This document shows, in pieces, positions 36,200-45,627 of a stretch of 64,000 bases of DNA. The translations under genes were made by a program, and so were the position numbers. A model generated the notes under the pieces. It had not been told where the DNA came from and searched no databases. It was given only the letters and a program-made list of their open reading frames with translations. How positions within the stretch are numbered: position 1 is the first letter of the stretch; every line of letters starts with the position of its first letter. The DNA is from CAVZMI01 sp050011775 (GTDB lineage Bacteria > Bacteroidota > Ignavibacteria > UBA10030 > CAVZMI01), in NCBI GenBank assembly GCA_050011775.1, contig JBEKIL010000014.1, positions 69,003 to 133,002 of the forward strand, given 5' to 3'.

Positions 36200-36725
36200 T
36201 ATCATCATGCAATTTCCGGGCGTGGCATGGATCGACCTTTCCTTTTTTCAATGGCTGTTATGGGTAACACTGCGCCAAAGGCGCATGCGCCTCCGGCGCA
36301 AAAGGACACGTAGTACCGTTGAAATGGCAATTGTAGAGGACACTGCGCCATCCGCCATACAGCCGGCGGACAGGAAGGCGCATGCGCCTACGGACGCCGA
36401 AGGCTTTGCCGTAGGCGTGCCTCCGGCGCAAAAGTACTGTTGAAATGTCGATTGTAGAGGTCTAAGACCCGTAGGGACACGAAGAAAAATTTATACTTTG
36501 TGACCTCAAAAATGGCATTGTTTAATGTTCTCTGGGTACTCTGTGGCGGTGACTCTACAATTATTCATATAAAAAATGGGTCGCAGCACCGTAAATCGTC
36601 TTTCATCTCAGCGGTGTTATTTTTTTAAAATGGCTATTTGGGTAACCACAAAGGACACGGAGTACTGATAAATATGCTGTTCAGGAGGACACAAAGGAGA
36701 ATTTCTACTCGCTTCAACTACGATC
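36200..36725 (+). repeat. Family-B repeats (two copies), with nested palindromes
   Basis: Copy 2 of family B runs from the leader ATCATCATGCAATTTCCGGG to about 36622, and a shorter copy 3 runs 36622-36725. In copy 2 the core is repeatedly interrupted by inserted palindromes: GGCGCATGCGCC at about 36280 and 36378, CCGCC...GGCGGACAGG at 36352-36373, and a small insert at 36467. The interruptions all occur within the CACAAAGGACAC-type segment. Confidence 0.85.
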
Positions 36726-36786
36726 CCCCTTACTCTACTGAATGCAGTATAAAGAGATGGGGAGCACCGATTCCTCACAGCAAAGG

Positions 36787-37863
36787 CTATTGTTTCAGCA
36801 ACTTTAACAACTGTATATTTGCATACAGATGATATTTACCGACGTAACTCTCTTTCAATACCTTGCCTTTCGCCAGCTCTGCCAGGTAGCGGCTTGCTGT
36901 CCTGTAATTCACATCCAACCTTTTACCGAGGTTCACCGGTGTGATGATCGGATATGCGAATAAAAACTCAACTAGCTCGGACGAATATATTTTCTTGTGA
37001 TTCTTCTTTATCTGATTCCTCGTGTTCTCCAGTAACTCCATGATACTGAAAAGCGTGGATTTTGTATCGCTTGCCTGTGCATGGAATCCCTTGAGCATAA
37101 AGAGGATCCAATCGTGCCACCGTGCATCCGTCGTCACTTTACGCAGAAGCCGATAGTACTCGGTCCTATTCTTATTGATGTAACCACTTATATAAAGAAT
37201 TGGTAACGATAGAAGTTTCTGCTGAATCAAGTACAGAACCAATAGAATCCTCCCCGTTCGACCGTTCCCGTCGCTAAACGGATGAATCGCTTCGAACTGG
37301 TAGTGAGCAATCGCCGATTTTATGAGAGGATCGATGCCATCATCATCGGTATTGACGAACCGCTCCCAGTTACCGAGCAATCGGGATAATTCATTCGCCG
37401 GAGGAGGTGTATAGAGGATATCGCCCGTCGCGCTGTTCATAATACGGTTCTGCGTTCGACGGTAACCTGGACTCTGTTGTGGTATCAACTTCTTTTGAAT
37501 ACCAAGAATCAACCGTGTCGAGATTGGCAGTTTTTTCAGATTCTCAAATCCCCAGACAATCGCGTCACGGTAACACAATACTTCTTTATCGGGCTTTTTT
37601 TGTTCTGCTTCTGGAAAGAGCTGAGCCTGGAGAGCTTCTTCCATCGTCGTATTGATATTTTCGATGTTGGAGCTTGCCACCGATTCCTTGATGACGAAAG
37701 GCGAGAGGAGCAGCAGCGGATTGGGTAATGAGTAAGAATAACCGTTCAACTCGCCCAATTCTGTTCGCGTCCGGAGCAAAACATCGATGAACTGGCGGTT
37801 ATGTAAATCCACCCGCGGTGGAAGCGGGGGTAAATCGAATGGCTGTTTCGGATCGAAATCCAT
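36787..37863 (-). CDS. Fic family protein (second copy type)
   Basis: 358 residues with the full Fic motif HPFSDGNGRTGR at 195-206 and the inhibitory motif SSNIEN (64-69; S-x-x-x-E-N), so again a class II AMP transferase held inactive by its own helix. The C-terminal region is a winged-helix (TPVNLGKRLDVNYRTASRYLAELAKGKVL), which suggests DNA binding and self-repression. It is only distantly similar to the Fic protein at 27.2 kb. An inverted repeat lies just upstream of the start. It stands alone. Confidence 0.92.
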   Translation of the reverse strand: MDFDPKQPFDLPPLPPRVDLHNRQFIDVLLRTRTELGELNGYSYSLPNPLLLLSPFVIKESVASSNIENINTTMEEALQAQLFPEAEQKKPDKEVLCYRDAIVWGFENLKKLPISTRLILGIQKKLIPQQSPGYRRTQNRIMNSATGDILYTPPPANELSRLLGNWERFVNTDDDGIDPLIKSAIAHYQFEAIHPFSDGNGRTGRILLVLYLIQQKLLSLPILYISGYINKNRTEYYRLLRKVTTDARWHDWILFMLKGFHAQASDTKSTLFSIMELLENTRNQIKKNHKKIYSSELVEFLFAYPIITPVNLGKRLDVNYRTASRYLAELAKGKVLKESYVGKYHLYANIQLLKLLKQ

Positions 37864-37876
37864 TAGCGCTCACCAA

Positions 37877-37903
37877 TTTGGTTTGTAAATCATATATACC
37901 AAA
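37877..37903. promoter_or_regulatory. Inverted repeat upstream of the second fic gene
   Basis: Arms TTTGGT and ACCAAA separated by 15 nt, 14 bp before the start codon (minus strand). The centre-to-centre arm spacing is about two helical turns. This fits a dimeric regulator, possibly the winged-helix end of the Fic protein itself. Confidence 0.45.
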
Positions 37904-37989
37904 TATAACAAAATATGTATATATTGCAAGCGATATGTTCGTTCGGATTACATATCCGGTAAATACTCGAATATGGAGGTAACTTCATC

Positions 37990-38200
37990 ATTTCGTATGG
38001 CTATTGAAGGAAACACAAAGAATTATGAGAATGGCACTTTATGAGAACAAAAGAAGAAATTCGATCTCCATTGTTGATATAATGTAGGTCGAGATGATAT
38101 CTCGACCATCCATGTTTATGGTCGACTTAACAAGTCGACCTACATCAATAATCCATTGTAAGACTATTCGTGAGGTCACAAAGAAAAATTTCGACTCGCG
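37990..38200. repeat. Family-B fragments and two hairpins beside the RAYT gene
   Basis: Fragments of family B at about 37996-38070 and 38160-38200 enclose two perfect hairpins: GGTCGAGAT-GAT-ATCTCGACC (38087-38107) and GGTCGACTT-AAC-AAGTCGACC (38120-38140). The right-hand fragment runs into the 3' end of the transposase gene. Confidence 0.75.
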
Positions 38201-38907
38201 ACAGCTATACCCCCCTGCCGATTGGGATTGTTTTCGTCGAGATACCACTTAACGGGATTCTCAATGATGTATTTCCTAATGCGATTCAGATCATGACCGT
38301 CACGGATCATATGATCGTGGAACCGTGGTTGCCATGCGAAATTGGGATGGCCGTTCATGCGTATACGTTTTGTACATATCGATTTGAATTGACCTATTAT
38401 TGAACCAATGGAATTGGGGGATAATGTGTGGTGTGATTTGGGTGGGGTGATGGGTTCCGTAGAGACGCCCCGACGGGGCGTCTCTACATCCGCCATATAA
38501 TTTTGTTTATCAACCGCCATTTCATTTTGTTTATCAACCGCCATTTCATTTTGTTTATCAACCGCCATTTCATTTTGTTTATCAACCACCATTTCAATTT
38601 TGTTATCGACCGCCAAATTTTCCGGGTATTTCAACCGCCAATTGATTACAATAATCCCATGAAAATGGTTTGGCATTACGACCCATTTATCAATTGTAAT
38701 ATTATGGCGAACGATTTTCGTTTTTTCCCATTCTTCGGCAATTATTTCCCCATCACGATTCCGTATCATTTCCCCGTCATCAATTTCACCGAACCATGGA
38801 ATCATATCCCGGGTGCATATTGTAATAAAATACCATCCCGGCGAAGTGTAGTCCCAACCAGGTAGACGCGACGATTCAATGCGATATACACCTTTGAAAC
38901 GATCCAT
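38176..38907 (-). CDS. REP-associated tyrosine transposase (RAYT, Y1/HUH family)
   Basis: 243 residues. The HUH motif is VMPNHFHGIIVI (HFH metal site), with the catalytic Tyr in IRKYIIENPVKW near the C-terminus and the N-terminal PGWYFITICTRD strand, as in RAYT/TnpA-REP proteins that cut and join single-stranded DNA at hairpins. Between them lies an unusual in-frame insert: four 8-residue repeats (VDKQNEMA) and a segment DVETPRRGVSTE that is the translation of a perfect palindrome. Family-B repeats and hairpins sit at both ends, which suggests this protein moves them. The insert might impair function; the frame is intact. Confidence 0.85.
   Translation of the reverse strand: MDRFKGVYRIESSRLPGWDYTSPGWYFITICTRDMIPWFGEIDDGEMIRNRDGEIIAEEWEKTKIVRHNITIDKWVVMPNHFHGIIVINWRLKYPENLAVDNKIEMVVDKQNEMAVDKQNEMAVDKQNEMAVDKQNYMADVETPRRGVSTEPITPPKSHHTLSPNSIGSIIGQFKSICTKRIRMNGHPNFAWQPRFHDHMIRDGHDLNRIRKYIIENPVKWYLDENNPNRQGGIAVASRNFSL
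38459..38596. repeat. Perfect palindrome and 24-bp minisatellite inside the RAYT frame
   Basis: 38459-38487 is a perfect palindrome with 13-bp arms (GTAGAGACGCCCC / GGGGCGTCTCTAC) and a 3-nt loop. 38501-38596 holds four copies of a 24-bp unit (TTTTGTTTATCAACCGCCAT plus TTCA). Both keep the reading frame. Confidence 0.95.
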
Positions 38908-39275
38908 AAGCCGTTCTAGTTAGAAAGCCCGTCCCCCTTATCAAGGGGGACCATAGGGGGTTTGCTATTACAATTCAGAGGCTTTATTATATAGAACGAA
39001 AACGGGTTACAAAGATATGGGAACGATGGTCTACCAACTCACGATCGTTCTCTGACAACCGTGTGTATATAAATTGAACCCCATGACGAAGAGAACCATT
39101 ATAACGGTTATACGAAGGGTGGAATTCAATAATGCCAGCACAGCGGATTGCTCAAAGAGCAATGATAGTCCAGCGACTGCTGGATCATCCCAACTCGCTC
39201 TTGCAGATGTCTCGATTGACACTCGACACAAGTTGGGATTTCCCTTCTATTTAGTTTCAACGGATACAATCTATA
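38908..39275. other. Gene-free stretch with palindromes
   Basis: GTCCCCCTT-ATC-AAGGGGGAC (38931-38951) is a perfect hairpin just upstream of the RAYT start. 39165-39240 holds CCAGCGACTGCTGGATCATC and a CGACACAAGTTGGGATTT segment shared with 35870. No coding sequence is evident. Confidence 0.6.
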
Positions 39276-41789
39276 TTATTGCTTATAATACCATTCACAA
39301 CAATCCGTATACTTTTTTTCACCGGACATTCCAATAACATTAATGAGGTTCCGGCCTTGCTTTAATTTAATATTTTCCCATATGATTTTATGTATACCAG
39401 AATCCATTGGTTTCCTGGAAATAAACTCGCCGTTCATATAAAGTTCCACCTCGTTCAGATTGGTATAAACGGCAACCTGAACAAGTGATTCTTTTCTCTC
39501 GATGTTACGTTTGCTGAGGATATGCAATGTCGGTTCATCGGACCAATTGGCTTTATAGAAATAAAAAGCATCTTTCTTTGTTTGCCGGTCATGTGTCACC
39601 AACCCTTTATAATTCATATAGGGTTGATCGCCGCGGGTGACGTTTGTCCAGCTAAAATCGTACATATTCCAGATAAACTTACACCATATATCCCTCCTGT
39701 CTTTGATATTGCGCCAGACTTCTTCATGGTACCGGGTCTGGTATTGCTCCGGAAAGTATCTGCCTAGAGGATCGGGGCGGTTGGGGTTTTCCTCCTGTTG
39801 TGAAATACATGCTTCAGCTCCATATTCGCTAAGGCCTCCTTTTAAAAGAGGATATTCCTTATGCAGCTTATCGTACCAGGGACAGTACTCGCTGGTATTG
39901 CCATAATACCAGCCAAAATACCAATTCCAGGCTGTTACATCTGTAATTGAATGCCTGCCGGTCGGCTGAACAAAGTCTGCCTGGGTAGTTAACCGGAATT
40001 TGTCAAAACTTTTCGCAGTTTCATTGAGCGCTTTTACATCATCAGCCGGAATATCAATTTCGTTATATAATCCCCAAAACAAGATGGAAGGATGGTTATA
40101 GTTTTGTTTAATCAATTCTGTCAACTGCTCTTTACAATTTTGCAGATAACCGGGGATATTTCCCCTGTACGCCGGTGTATTGGGAATCTCGGCCCAGACA
40201 ACAAGACCATTCTCGTCACATAAACGATACATAATATCTGCCTGTTGATAATGGGCAAATCGAATGCCGTTGGCTCCCATTTCTTTTATAAGTTCAATAT
40301 CTTTTTCATGTTCTCTGTCTGTTAATGCAGAACCTTTCCCTCTCCATTCCTGGTGACGGCAAACTCCGTACAAATGATATGGTTTCCCATTCAAAATAAG
40401 GCCGCTGTCTCTATCGACACTGTAATATCGTAAACCCAATGGCTGTTCCAATTCATCGATGGAATTTCCATTTATATCGGAAAGAGTAATTTTTACTTTG
40501 TACAGATAAGGGTTCCTTTTTGCATCCCAGAGGTGTGGATTATTAATGTGTAAATTCTGTTTTTCTTTTATTTCAGAATTATTTTCAATAGAGATATTTG
40601 CCTTATCAGTTGACACTATTTTTCCGGCACTATCAATGATTTCAGTTGAAAGAAAAGCTTCAACAGGTGTAGTATGCTGTTCTTGATAAAACCAGCCAAA
40701 CATTACCGATGCTAATCCGCCTAACTCATTGTATTCTATCTTTAGAGAGATTTCTTTTCCTGCTTCGAGAATTGTGTCACATGCTTTTTCCGATTCAGCA
40801 TGAGCCCCCCAATGATCGATCACCTTTTTTCCATTTAAATACAACCGCGAGCCATCGTCGCTTTTCAGGATAAACCGATATATTCCTGAATTCCGGGGAA
40901 TAAAGCGGCCTGTCCATATCACTGAAAATCCATCAGCAGGTATATCGGTAAAAGGAGCATCGTTCCCATAATTAAAAAGTACTTCTTCATCAATCCTGGA
41001 ATGCAGCGGTTTCCCTTTAAACTCGGGATTAGAATAATACTCACCGTAAAGGCCTATCCCTTTTTTTCCTCTGGGCGGCAGTAACTCCGTCGATTTGGTT
41101 TGAATAATTGGAAAAGACCGGTGATTGATCAGTGTTTCAATATTTACACTTGCAGATTTGTTTGATATGCTGTCAACCGAAAAATAAGTGCCGCTTGTAG
41201 CATAATCGAGAGGAGAAATGCAAAGATCACTGGTACTAAAAACTGTAACAGGCCTGTATATGCCGCCAAATAGAGGATATAAAGATGTACCGGAAGGGGC
41301 AACATCTATTTGCGTAGTATTGTCAGCTTTAACAGAAAGATAGTTCTTCTCCCTATTCCTGATATAGGGTGTTATTTCGTATATAAATGCCGAATAGCCG
41401 CCTTTATGTGTTCCCAGATACGTGCCATTAAAATATACATCAGAAACCAATGACACACCTTCGAACCGGATGAAGTACCGGCTCGATTTGCTGTCACGAT
41501 TTAATATGAAGTTAGTTCTATACCAGCCGATCCCTTGATAATAATTCGGCCCATCGGTTAAAACATCCTGTGAATTCCATGTGTGGGGGACGGTAATATC
41601 CTGCCAGCCTGTTTCATCGATTGTTCCACTGCTCTCTGCCGAATGAATTTCTCCTTTATGAAATTTCCATTTATCGAGTTTTATAGTATGCCTGTATTGC
41701 AAGAAGTCCTGGGAGTTTGCATATCTGTTCGTCAGAAGTACGAATAGCGTTGCTCCCAATATAAAAACAAACATTTTTCGTATTTTCAT
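39276..41789 (-). CDS. Family 2 glycoside hydrolase (beta-galactosidase type) with inserted PA14 domain
   Basis: 837 residues. A signal peptide (about 1-26) is followed by the GH2 sugar-binding domain (DITVPHTWNSQDVLTDG ... GWYRTNF), then a PA14 domain inserted at about 245-375 (GLYGEYYSNPEFKG ... DDGSRLYLNGKKVIDHWG), then the GH2 immunoglobulin-like and TIM-barrel domains. The catalytic acid/base is the Glu of WGLYNEID and the nucleophile the Glu of GLSEYGAE. It would remove terminal beta-linked sugars in the periplasm or outside. PA14 domains often bind carbohydrate. It lies upstream, in the transcription sense, of no sugar transporter, but the outer-membrane receptor gene follows about 450 bp away. 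Confidence 0.93.
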   Translation of the reverse strand: MKIRKMFVFILGATLFVLLTNRYANSQDFLQYRHTIKLDKWKFHKGEIHSAESSGTIDETGWQDITVPHTWNSQDVLTDGPNYYQGIGWYRTNFILNRDSKSSRYFIRFEGVSLVSDVYFNGTYLGTHKGGYSAFIYEITPYIRNREKNYLSVKADNTTQIDVAPSGTSLYPLFGGIYRPVTVFSTSDLCISPLDYATSGTYFSVDSISNKSASVNIETLINHRSFPIIQTKSTELLPPRGKKGIGLYGEYYSNPEFKGKPLHSRIDEEVLFNYGNDAPFTDIPADGFSVIWTGRFIPRNSGIYRFILKSDDGSRLYLNGKKVIDHWGAHAESEKACDTILEAGKEISLKIEYNELGGLASVMFGWFYQEQHTTPVEAFLSTEIIDSAGKIVSTDKANISIENNSEIKEKQNLHINNPHLWDAKRNPYLYKVKITLSDINGNSIDELEQPLGLRYYSVDRDSGLILNGKPYHLYGVCRHQEWRGKGSALTDREHEKDIELIKEMGANGIRFAHYQQADIMYRLCDENGLVVWAEIPNTPAYRGNIPGYLQNCKEQLTELIKQNYNHPSILFWGLYNEIDIPADDVKALNETAKSFDKFRLTTQADFVQPTGRHSITDVTAWNWYFGWYYGNTSEYCPWYDKLHKEYPLLKGGLSEYGAEACISQQEENPNRPDPLGRYFPEQYQTRYHEEVWRNIKDRRDIWCKFIWNMYDFSWTNVTRGDQPYMNYKGLVTHDRQTKKDAFYFYKANWSDEPTLHILSKRNIERKESLVQVAVYTNLNEVELYMNGEFISRKPMDSGIHKIIWENIKLKQGRNLINVIGMSGEKKYTDCCEWYYKQ

Positions 41790-41799
41790 TTTTTAACCC

Positions 41800-42220
41800 G
41801 TAATTTTATTGTGAGCTTGTGGTGCACTAAAGTACGACTGCGTCGAGCGAGTCCTGAGCATAGCGAAGGACGAGTCGAACCACTTGTCGAGACCTTATAG
41901 AGCGGTAGAATCATAAGGTTGTGTAATTATTTCTTTTGACTGTTGCCGGGTGTTGAGAGAGATTTTAGAAGACGAGTGAATTGTACGGAAAGATTGATTG
42001 AGAATCAAACTGTAAGAGAGCAGTTACATGTCTCAAGTTGAAGATTTAAGGTTATATTTTCTATTGAATTGTGAGTATGGATCTACTTCACTTTTTCCAA
42101 TGGCTGTTTGGGGAAACACAGAGGACACGGAGTACTATTAAATAGGTTATCGTTGAGGACACTAAGAAGAATTTCGACTCACGACAACTGTACTCCCCTT
42201 GCCGATTGGGATTTTCCTTT
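41800..42220. repeat. REP-like sequence and family-B fragment between GH2 and receptor genes
   Basis: 41815-41890 carries inverted GTCGAGCGAGTCCTGAG and GAAGGACGAGTCGA elements. Family B copy 5 occupies about 42085-42200, ending with a CGACAACTGTACTCCCC segment that resembles the 3' end of the RAYT gene (38195-38230). It joins the receptor 3' end at 42224. Confidence 0.75.
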
Positions 42221-42235
42221 AGACAGAATATACCA

Positions 42236-44656
42236 TTACAAATTATTATCATACTGTAATGATTTTTCTTTCGATTTCTTTGCCTGGGTCCCGAAATGAT
42301 AGGTTAATCCAAAGTAGATAATCCGTGTGTCTCTGTTATTCACCGTGTTCTGGTTCAGCCATGGGGTATCGAGATTCATTTCACGCTTCAGTGTTTTCAG
42401 AATGTCTGAAACAGTAAGCACGACCGAGAGTTTCTCGTCGAATAGATCCTGCCTCACACCAAGATTCATCACAAAGCTTGGTTTGAATTCTCCCTGCGGT
42501 GTCAGACGCGATGAGCGGTAGTTGGAATTCATCTGAATCATCGTCGCAGAGGCAAGATTGAGGTTGCAGTTCAGGCTTCCACTCCATGTTGTCGTCGACT
42601 TCCTGTCACTGAAACCCAAATTGGATGCATCGATCTGTTCGTAAAACGCATTCGCGCTGAAATTTGCCGAGAAAGTGTTCCCTGCATTTCCCGAAACCAC
42701 GAGATCAAATCCGGCCGACTCATCGCTTGCAAGATTCGCCTGGGTGGTTAACAACGTCGTGTCATTGAGAGACGTTGTAACCCGTGTGAAGCCGTTGTGC
42801 CTGTTTCGGTAAAAAACACTCGGTACGATGGTAAGGTTATCATTCTGCCATTGGAAACCGAATTCCACCGAATGAATTAACTCCGGCATGAGGCGTGGAT
42901 TTCCGGCCCTGACGTTTCTGGGATCCTGATATTCGGGAAATGGATTCAGATCATCCCCCTCCGGCCTGTTGGCCCGGCGGCTGTAATTTAATTGCAATTC
43001 GGTACCCGGGCTGATATGATATGACAAGTGCAGCGTGGGATATAATTTAAGGTAATCATTGGTGATGATCGAATCTCTGGAGACTAAATTCGCATGGATG
43101 AACGATTGTTCCACGCGCAATCCCCCCAGAAAACCGAGCGATCCGATTGAACTCTCATACGTGGCATAGAGCGCATGAATCGTTTCATTATAGATGAAAT
43201 GAGACGTCTTTTGGAGATCGGTCACAAATTGCCGCTGGTGTGCATCCAGATATTCGCCGTGATAGTCCATGTCTCGTTTGTTAAAATTGCCCGCATAACC
43301 GGCTTCGATAGTCGATGTTTCCGTTAGCTTATTGCTGTAATCGACGGTAAGCTGATTTTGATTTTCATTTTGATCGATTCGCATGTTGTCGTACTGCGTT
43401 GATGCTGCCGGAAACCGATAAACATTCGTGTAGTGATTATCTTCCAGTTCGGGCTGGTGCGAAGCGGTGAATTCGGCACGGAGTTTATGATCTTCTCCAT
43501 CGAAGTTATGCTGGAAATACGCGTTCCCTCCCATTTCCTTTTCGTATTCGGGATCGTACCGCAGACGGTCATAATCTTCGGTTATCACACTGCCGACATC
43601 TCTCGTTACTTTGGCCGATGTTTCGGTCCTGGTAAAACCCCGGTAGCGGTAATTTCCTGAAAAACCAAAACTGTTGGCCGTATCCAAACGATAATCCATT
43701 CCGAGTACGACAATGTGCGACAGTGGGCGGGAAGTAGAACTGCCATCCTCATTGTGATAACCTGTGAACCGGCCTGTGGAATCGTACTGCATCCGTCTGT
43801 CAGTTGTAAAGCTATTGCGTTCATCCTGCCGGATGCTGTAACTTCCGAAAATATTGTACGTGCCGGGATTGTAATTCAGGTTGATATTGCCGTTGTAGCG
43901 ATCATGGTTTCCGGCATTTCCACTGAGGGTTCCGTTTAATCCGGACCCGGCATCCTTCTTCATCACGATGTTGATGATGCCCGAAGTCCCGTCCGGTTTG
44001 AATTTGGCGGAAGGGTTGGTGATCACTTCGATTTTTTCAATAGAGCTGGCCGGCATCTGCTGCAGTACTTCTGCTCTGTTTTTTCCCATTAAGGGTGAGG
44101 GCTTTCCATTGAGGAGAATCAAAACATTTTCCGATCCACGCAAGCTCACAGTGCCGTCGATATCGACCTGCACCGATGGAATATTCTGGAGAAGATCGCT
44201 TGCCGAACCGGTCTTACTCAGAATATCCTGCTGGACATTATATACTTTCCGGTCAATTGAAGTGTTGAGAATCATTTTTTGAGTAGTCACCGTCACTTCA
44301 CCCATGAGTACTGCGGATTCTTTCAAATATGTCTTTCCGAAATCCATTTCGCGCTGTTGGGTATCAACTGCAAAATTCTTCGATTGTCTTTCTTCGTATC
44401 CCAACAAACTGTATTTGATGAAATACTCGCCAACCGGAATATTTACTATTTCGTAATACCCCCTGTTATCGGTGACAGCTCCCGTCACAAGCAAGCTGTC
44501 CGATTTGCTGAGCACGATGACATTGACAAATTCCAACGGCTTCTTTGTCGATTCTATCAATACCGTTCCTGTTATTCTTCCCATGTAATGGTTTTGTGCA
44601 ACAACGTTGAGTGAAAAAAGGACCAGAATTGAGAAAAGTGTGTTTCGTATTTTCAT
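42236..44656 (-). CDS. Outer-membrane beta-barrel receptor (TonB-dependent-like)
   Basis: 806 residues. Signal peptide 1-20; carboxypeptidase-D-like regulatory domain about 25-105 (GRITGTVLIESTKKPLEFVNV ... GYYEIVNIPVGEY); plug about 125-235 (SDLLQNIPSVQVDIDGTVSLRG ... PDGTSGIINIVMKK); then a long barrel matching the outer-membrane beta-barrel family found in Bacteroidota. These proteins take up oligomers or siderophores or act in signalling; the ligand is unknown. The last 77 codons are duplicated at 35951-36198. The gene may have a promoter in the AT-rich region 44657-44760. Confidence 0.9.
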   Translation of the reverse strand: MKIRNTLFSILVLFSLNVVAQNHYMGRITGTVLIESTKKPLEFVNVIVLSKSDSLLVTGAVTDNRGYYEIVNIPVGEYFIKYSLLGYEERQSKNFAVDTQQREMDFGKTYLKESAVLMGEVTVTTQKMILNTSIDRKVYNVQQDILSKTGSASDLLQNIPSVQVDIDGTVSLRGSENVLILLNGKPSPLMGKNRAEVLQQMPASSIEKIEVITNPSAKFKPDGTSGIINIVMKKDAGSGLNGTLSGNAGNHDRYNGNINLNYNPGTYNIFGSYSIRQDERNSFTTDRRMQYDSTGRFTGYHNEDGSSTSRPLSHIVVLGMDYRLDTANSFGFSGNYRYRGFTRTETSAKVTRDVGSVITEDYDRLRYDPEYEKEMGGNAYFQHNFDGEDHKLRAEFTASHQPELEDNHYTNVYRFPAASTQYDNMRIDQNENQNQLTVDYSNKLTETSTIEAGYAGNFNKRDMDYHGEYLDAHQRQFVTDLQKTSHFIYNETIHALYATYESSIGSLGFLGGLRVEQSFIHANLVSRDSIITNDYLKLYPTLHLSYHISPGTELQLNYSRRANRPEGDDLNPFPEYQDPRNVRAGNPRLMPELIHSVEFGFQWQNDNLTIVPSVFYRNRHNGFTRVTTSLNDTTLLTTQANLASDESAGFDLVVSGNAGNTFSANFSANAFYEQIDASNLGFSDRKSTTTWSGSLNCNLNLASATMIQMNSNYRSSRLTPQGEFKPSFVMNLGVRQDLFDEKLSVVLTVSDILKTLKREMNLDTPWLNQNTVNNRDTRIIYFGLTYHFGTQAKKSKEKSLQYDNNL

Positions 44657-44859
44657 ATAATGCTGTCTCCAGAATAAAATAATTCCCCCTGCAAATGATC
44701 TGTTTTCATTTCGTATGCCATCATTAAGTCAGAGATTCATTAAATATAAGCAAATTTGACCTGATATCGGAATAAAATGCTCGGTGCAAGTAATCGGGCG
44801 AAGACGGAGGACCCACCTAAGTTAAAAAACAAACTTCCGCCTTCGTCCGCCTCTGTCCC

Positions 44860-45400
44860 GTACCGAGGGTACGGGATGAGCAACGGAGATATATAGCCAG
44901 AGATCTAAATACAAAAACAATTCCAAAAAACAAATTGCCATTTTAGCACACCCCAGAGGGGCAGCAGAAAGAATTCGCCATAAAAAAAATAAACAGCCAT
45001 ATCAGGATGCCCCGTAGGGGCAGCAGAAAGAATTCGCCATAAAAAAAATAAACAGCCATTTTAGGATGCCCCGTAGGGGCAGCCTGTTTGTAGCATTATA
45101 AACAACAATCAAAATTGTAGCACCGTAGGTGCGACCTATGTAATGGACGTTTTGTTCATTTAATCTGTTCTGTGATAGGTCGCTCCTGACGGAGCTTGAA
45201 TATTCTTCTTCTGTGTGATTTTCTACAAATAGGCCGTCCCTACGGGACTAAGGAGAATTCTGCCTATGTTTGTGCCAAATGAAAGCGCGGTTATATAGCT
45301 GGAGACCTAAATACAAAAACAATCCCCAAAAAAACAAATTGCCATTTAAGAATACCCCGTAGGGGTAGTCAATTTGTAGACTGCCATTTGGCATTGCCTC
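44860..45400. repeat. Family-A repeat, copy 2, with internal 59-bp tandem duplication
   Basis: The same hairpin modules as 12225-12680 (GCACCGTAGGTGC, CGCTCCTGACGGAGC, GTCCCTACGGGAC, GCCCCGTAGGGGC). The module with GCCCCGTAGGGGCAGC is tandemly repeated with period 59 bp at about 44961, 45020 and 45079, and a partial second unit starts at about 45270. 45400-45627 holds further degenerate palindromes and no gene. Confidence 0.85.
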
Positions 45401-45627
45401 TGGCGGACTTCGGTGGATAAATAGGATCCCGCCTTCCAATTTGAATTGCTATGAGCGGATGAATAAAAAAATCTCATTCAAGGTAGGCTACACTAAAAGT
45501 GCCATCGTCCCACGCCCTTCGCGGAACTCAGGACACTAAAGTGCTGTCGCTCCGTTTGGAGCTTGGGAGGACGGAGTCCGCGCCTACCGCCACACGGTGA
45601 AAAAAACAGCATCGGTGGTAGCCTCAT

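Noticed and set aside
36207..36443. 78- and 85-codon frames in the repeat region
   Set aside because: They read through family-B repeats and nested palindromes; composition (APPAQK, PTDAEG runs) is palindrome-derived.
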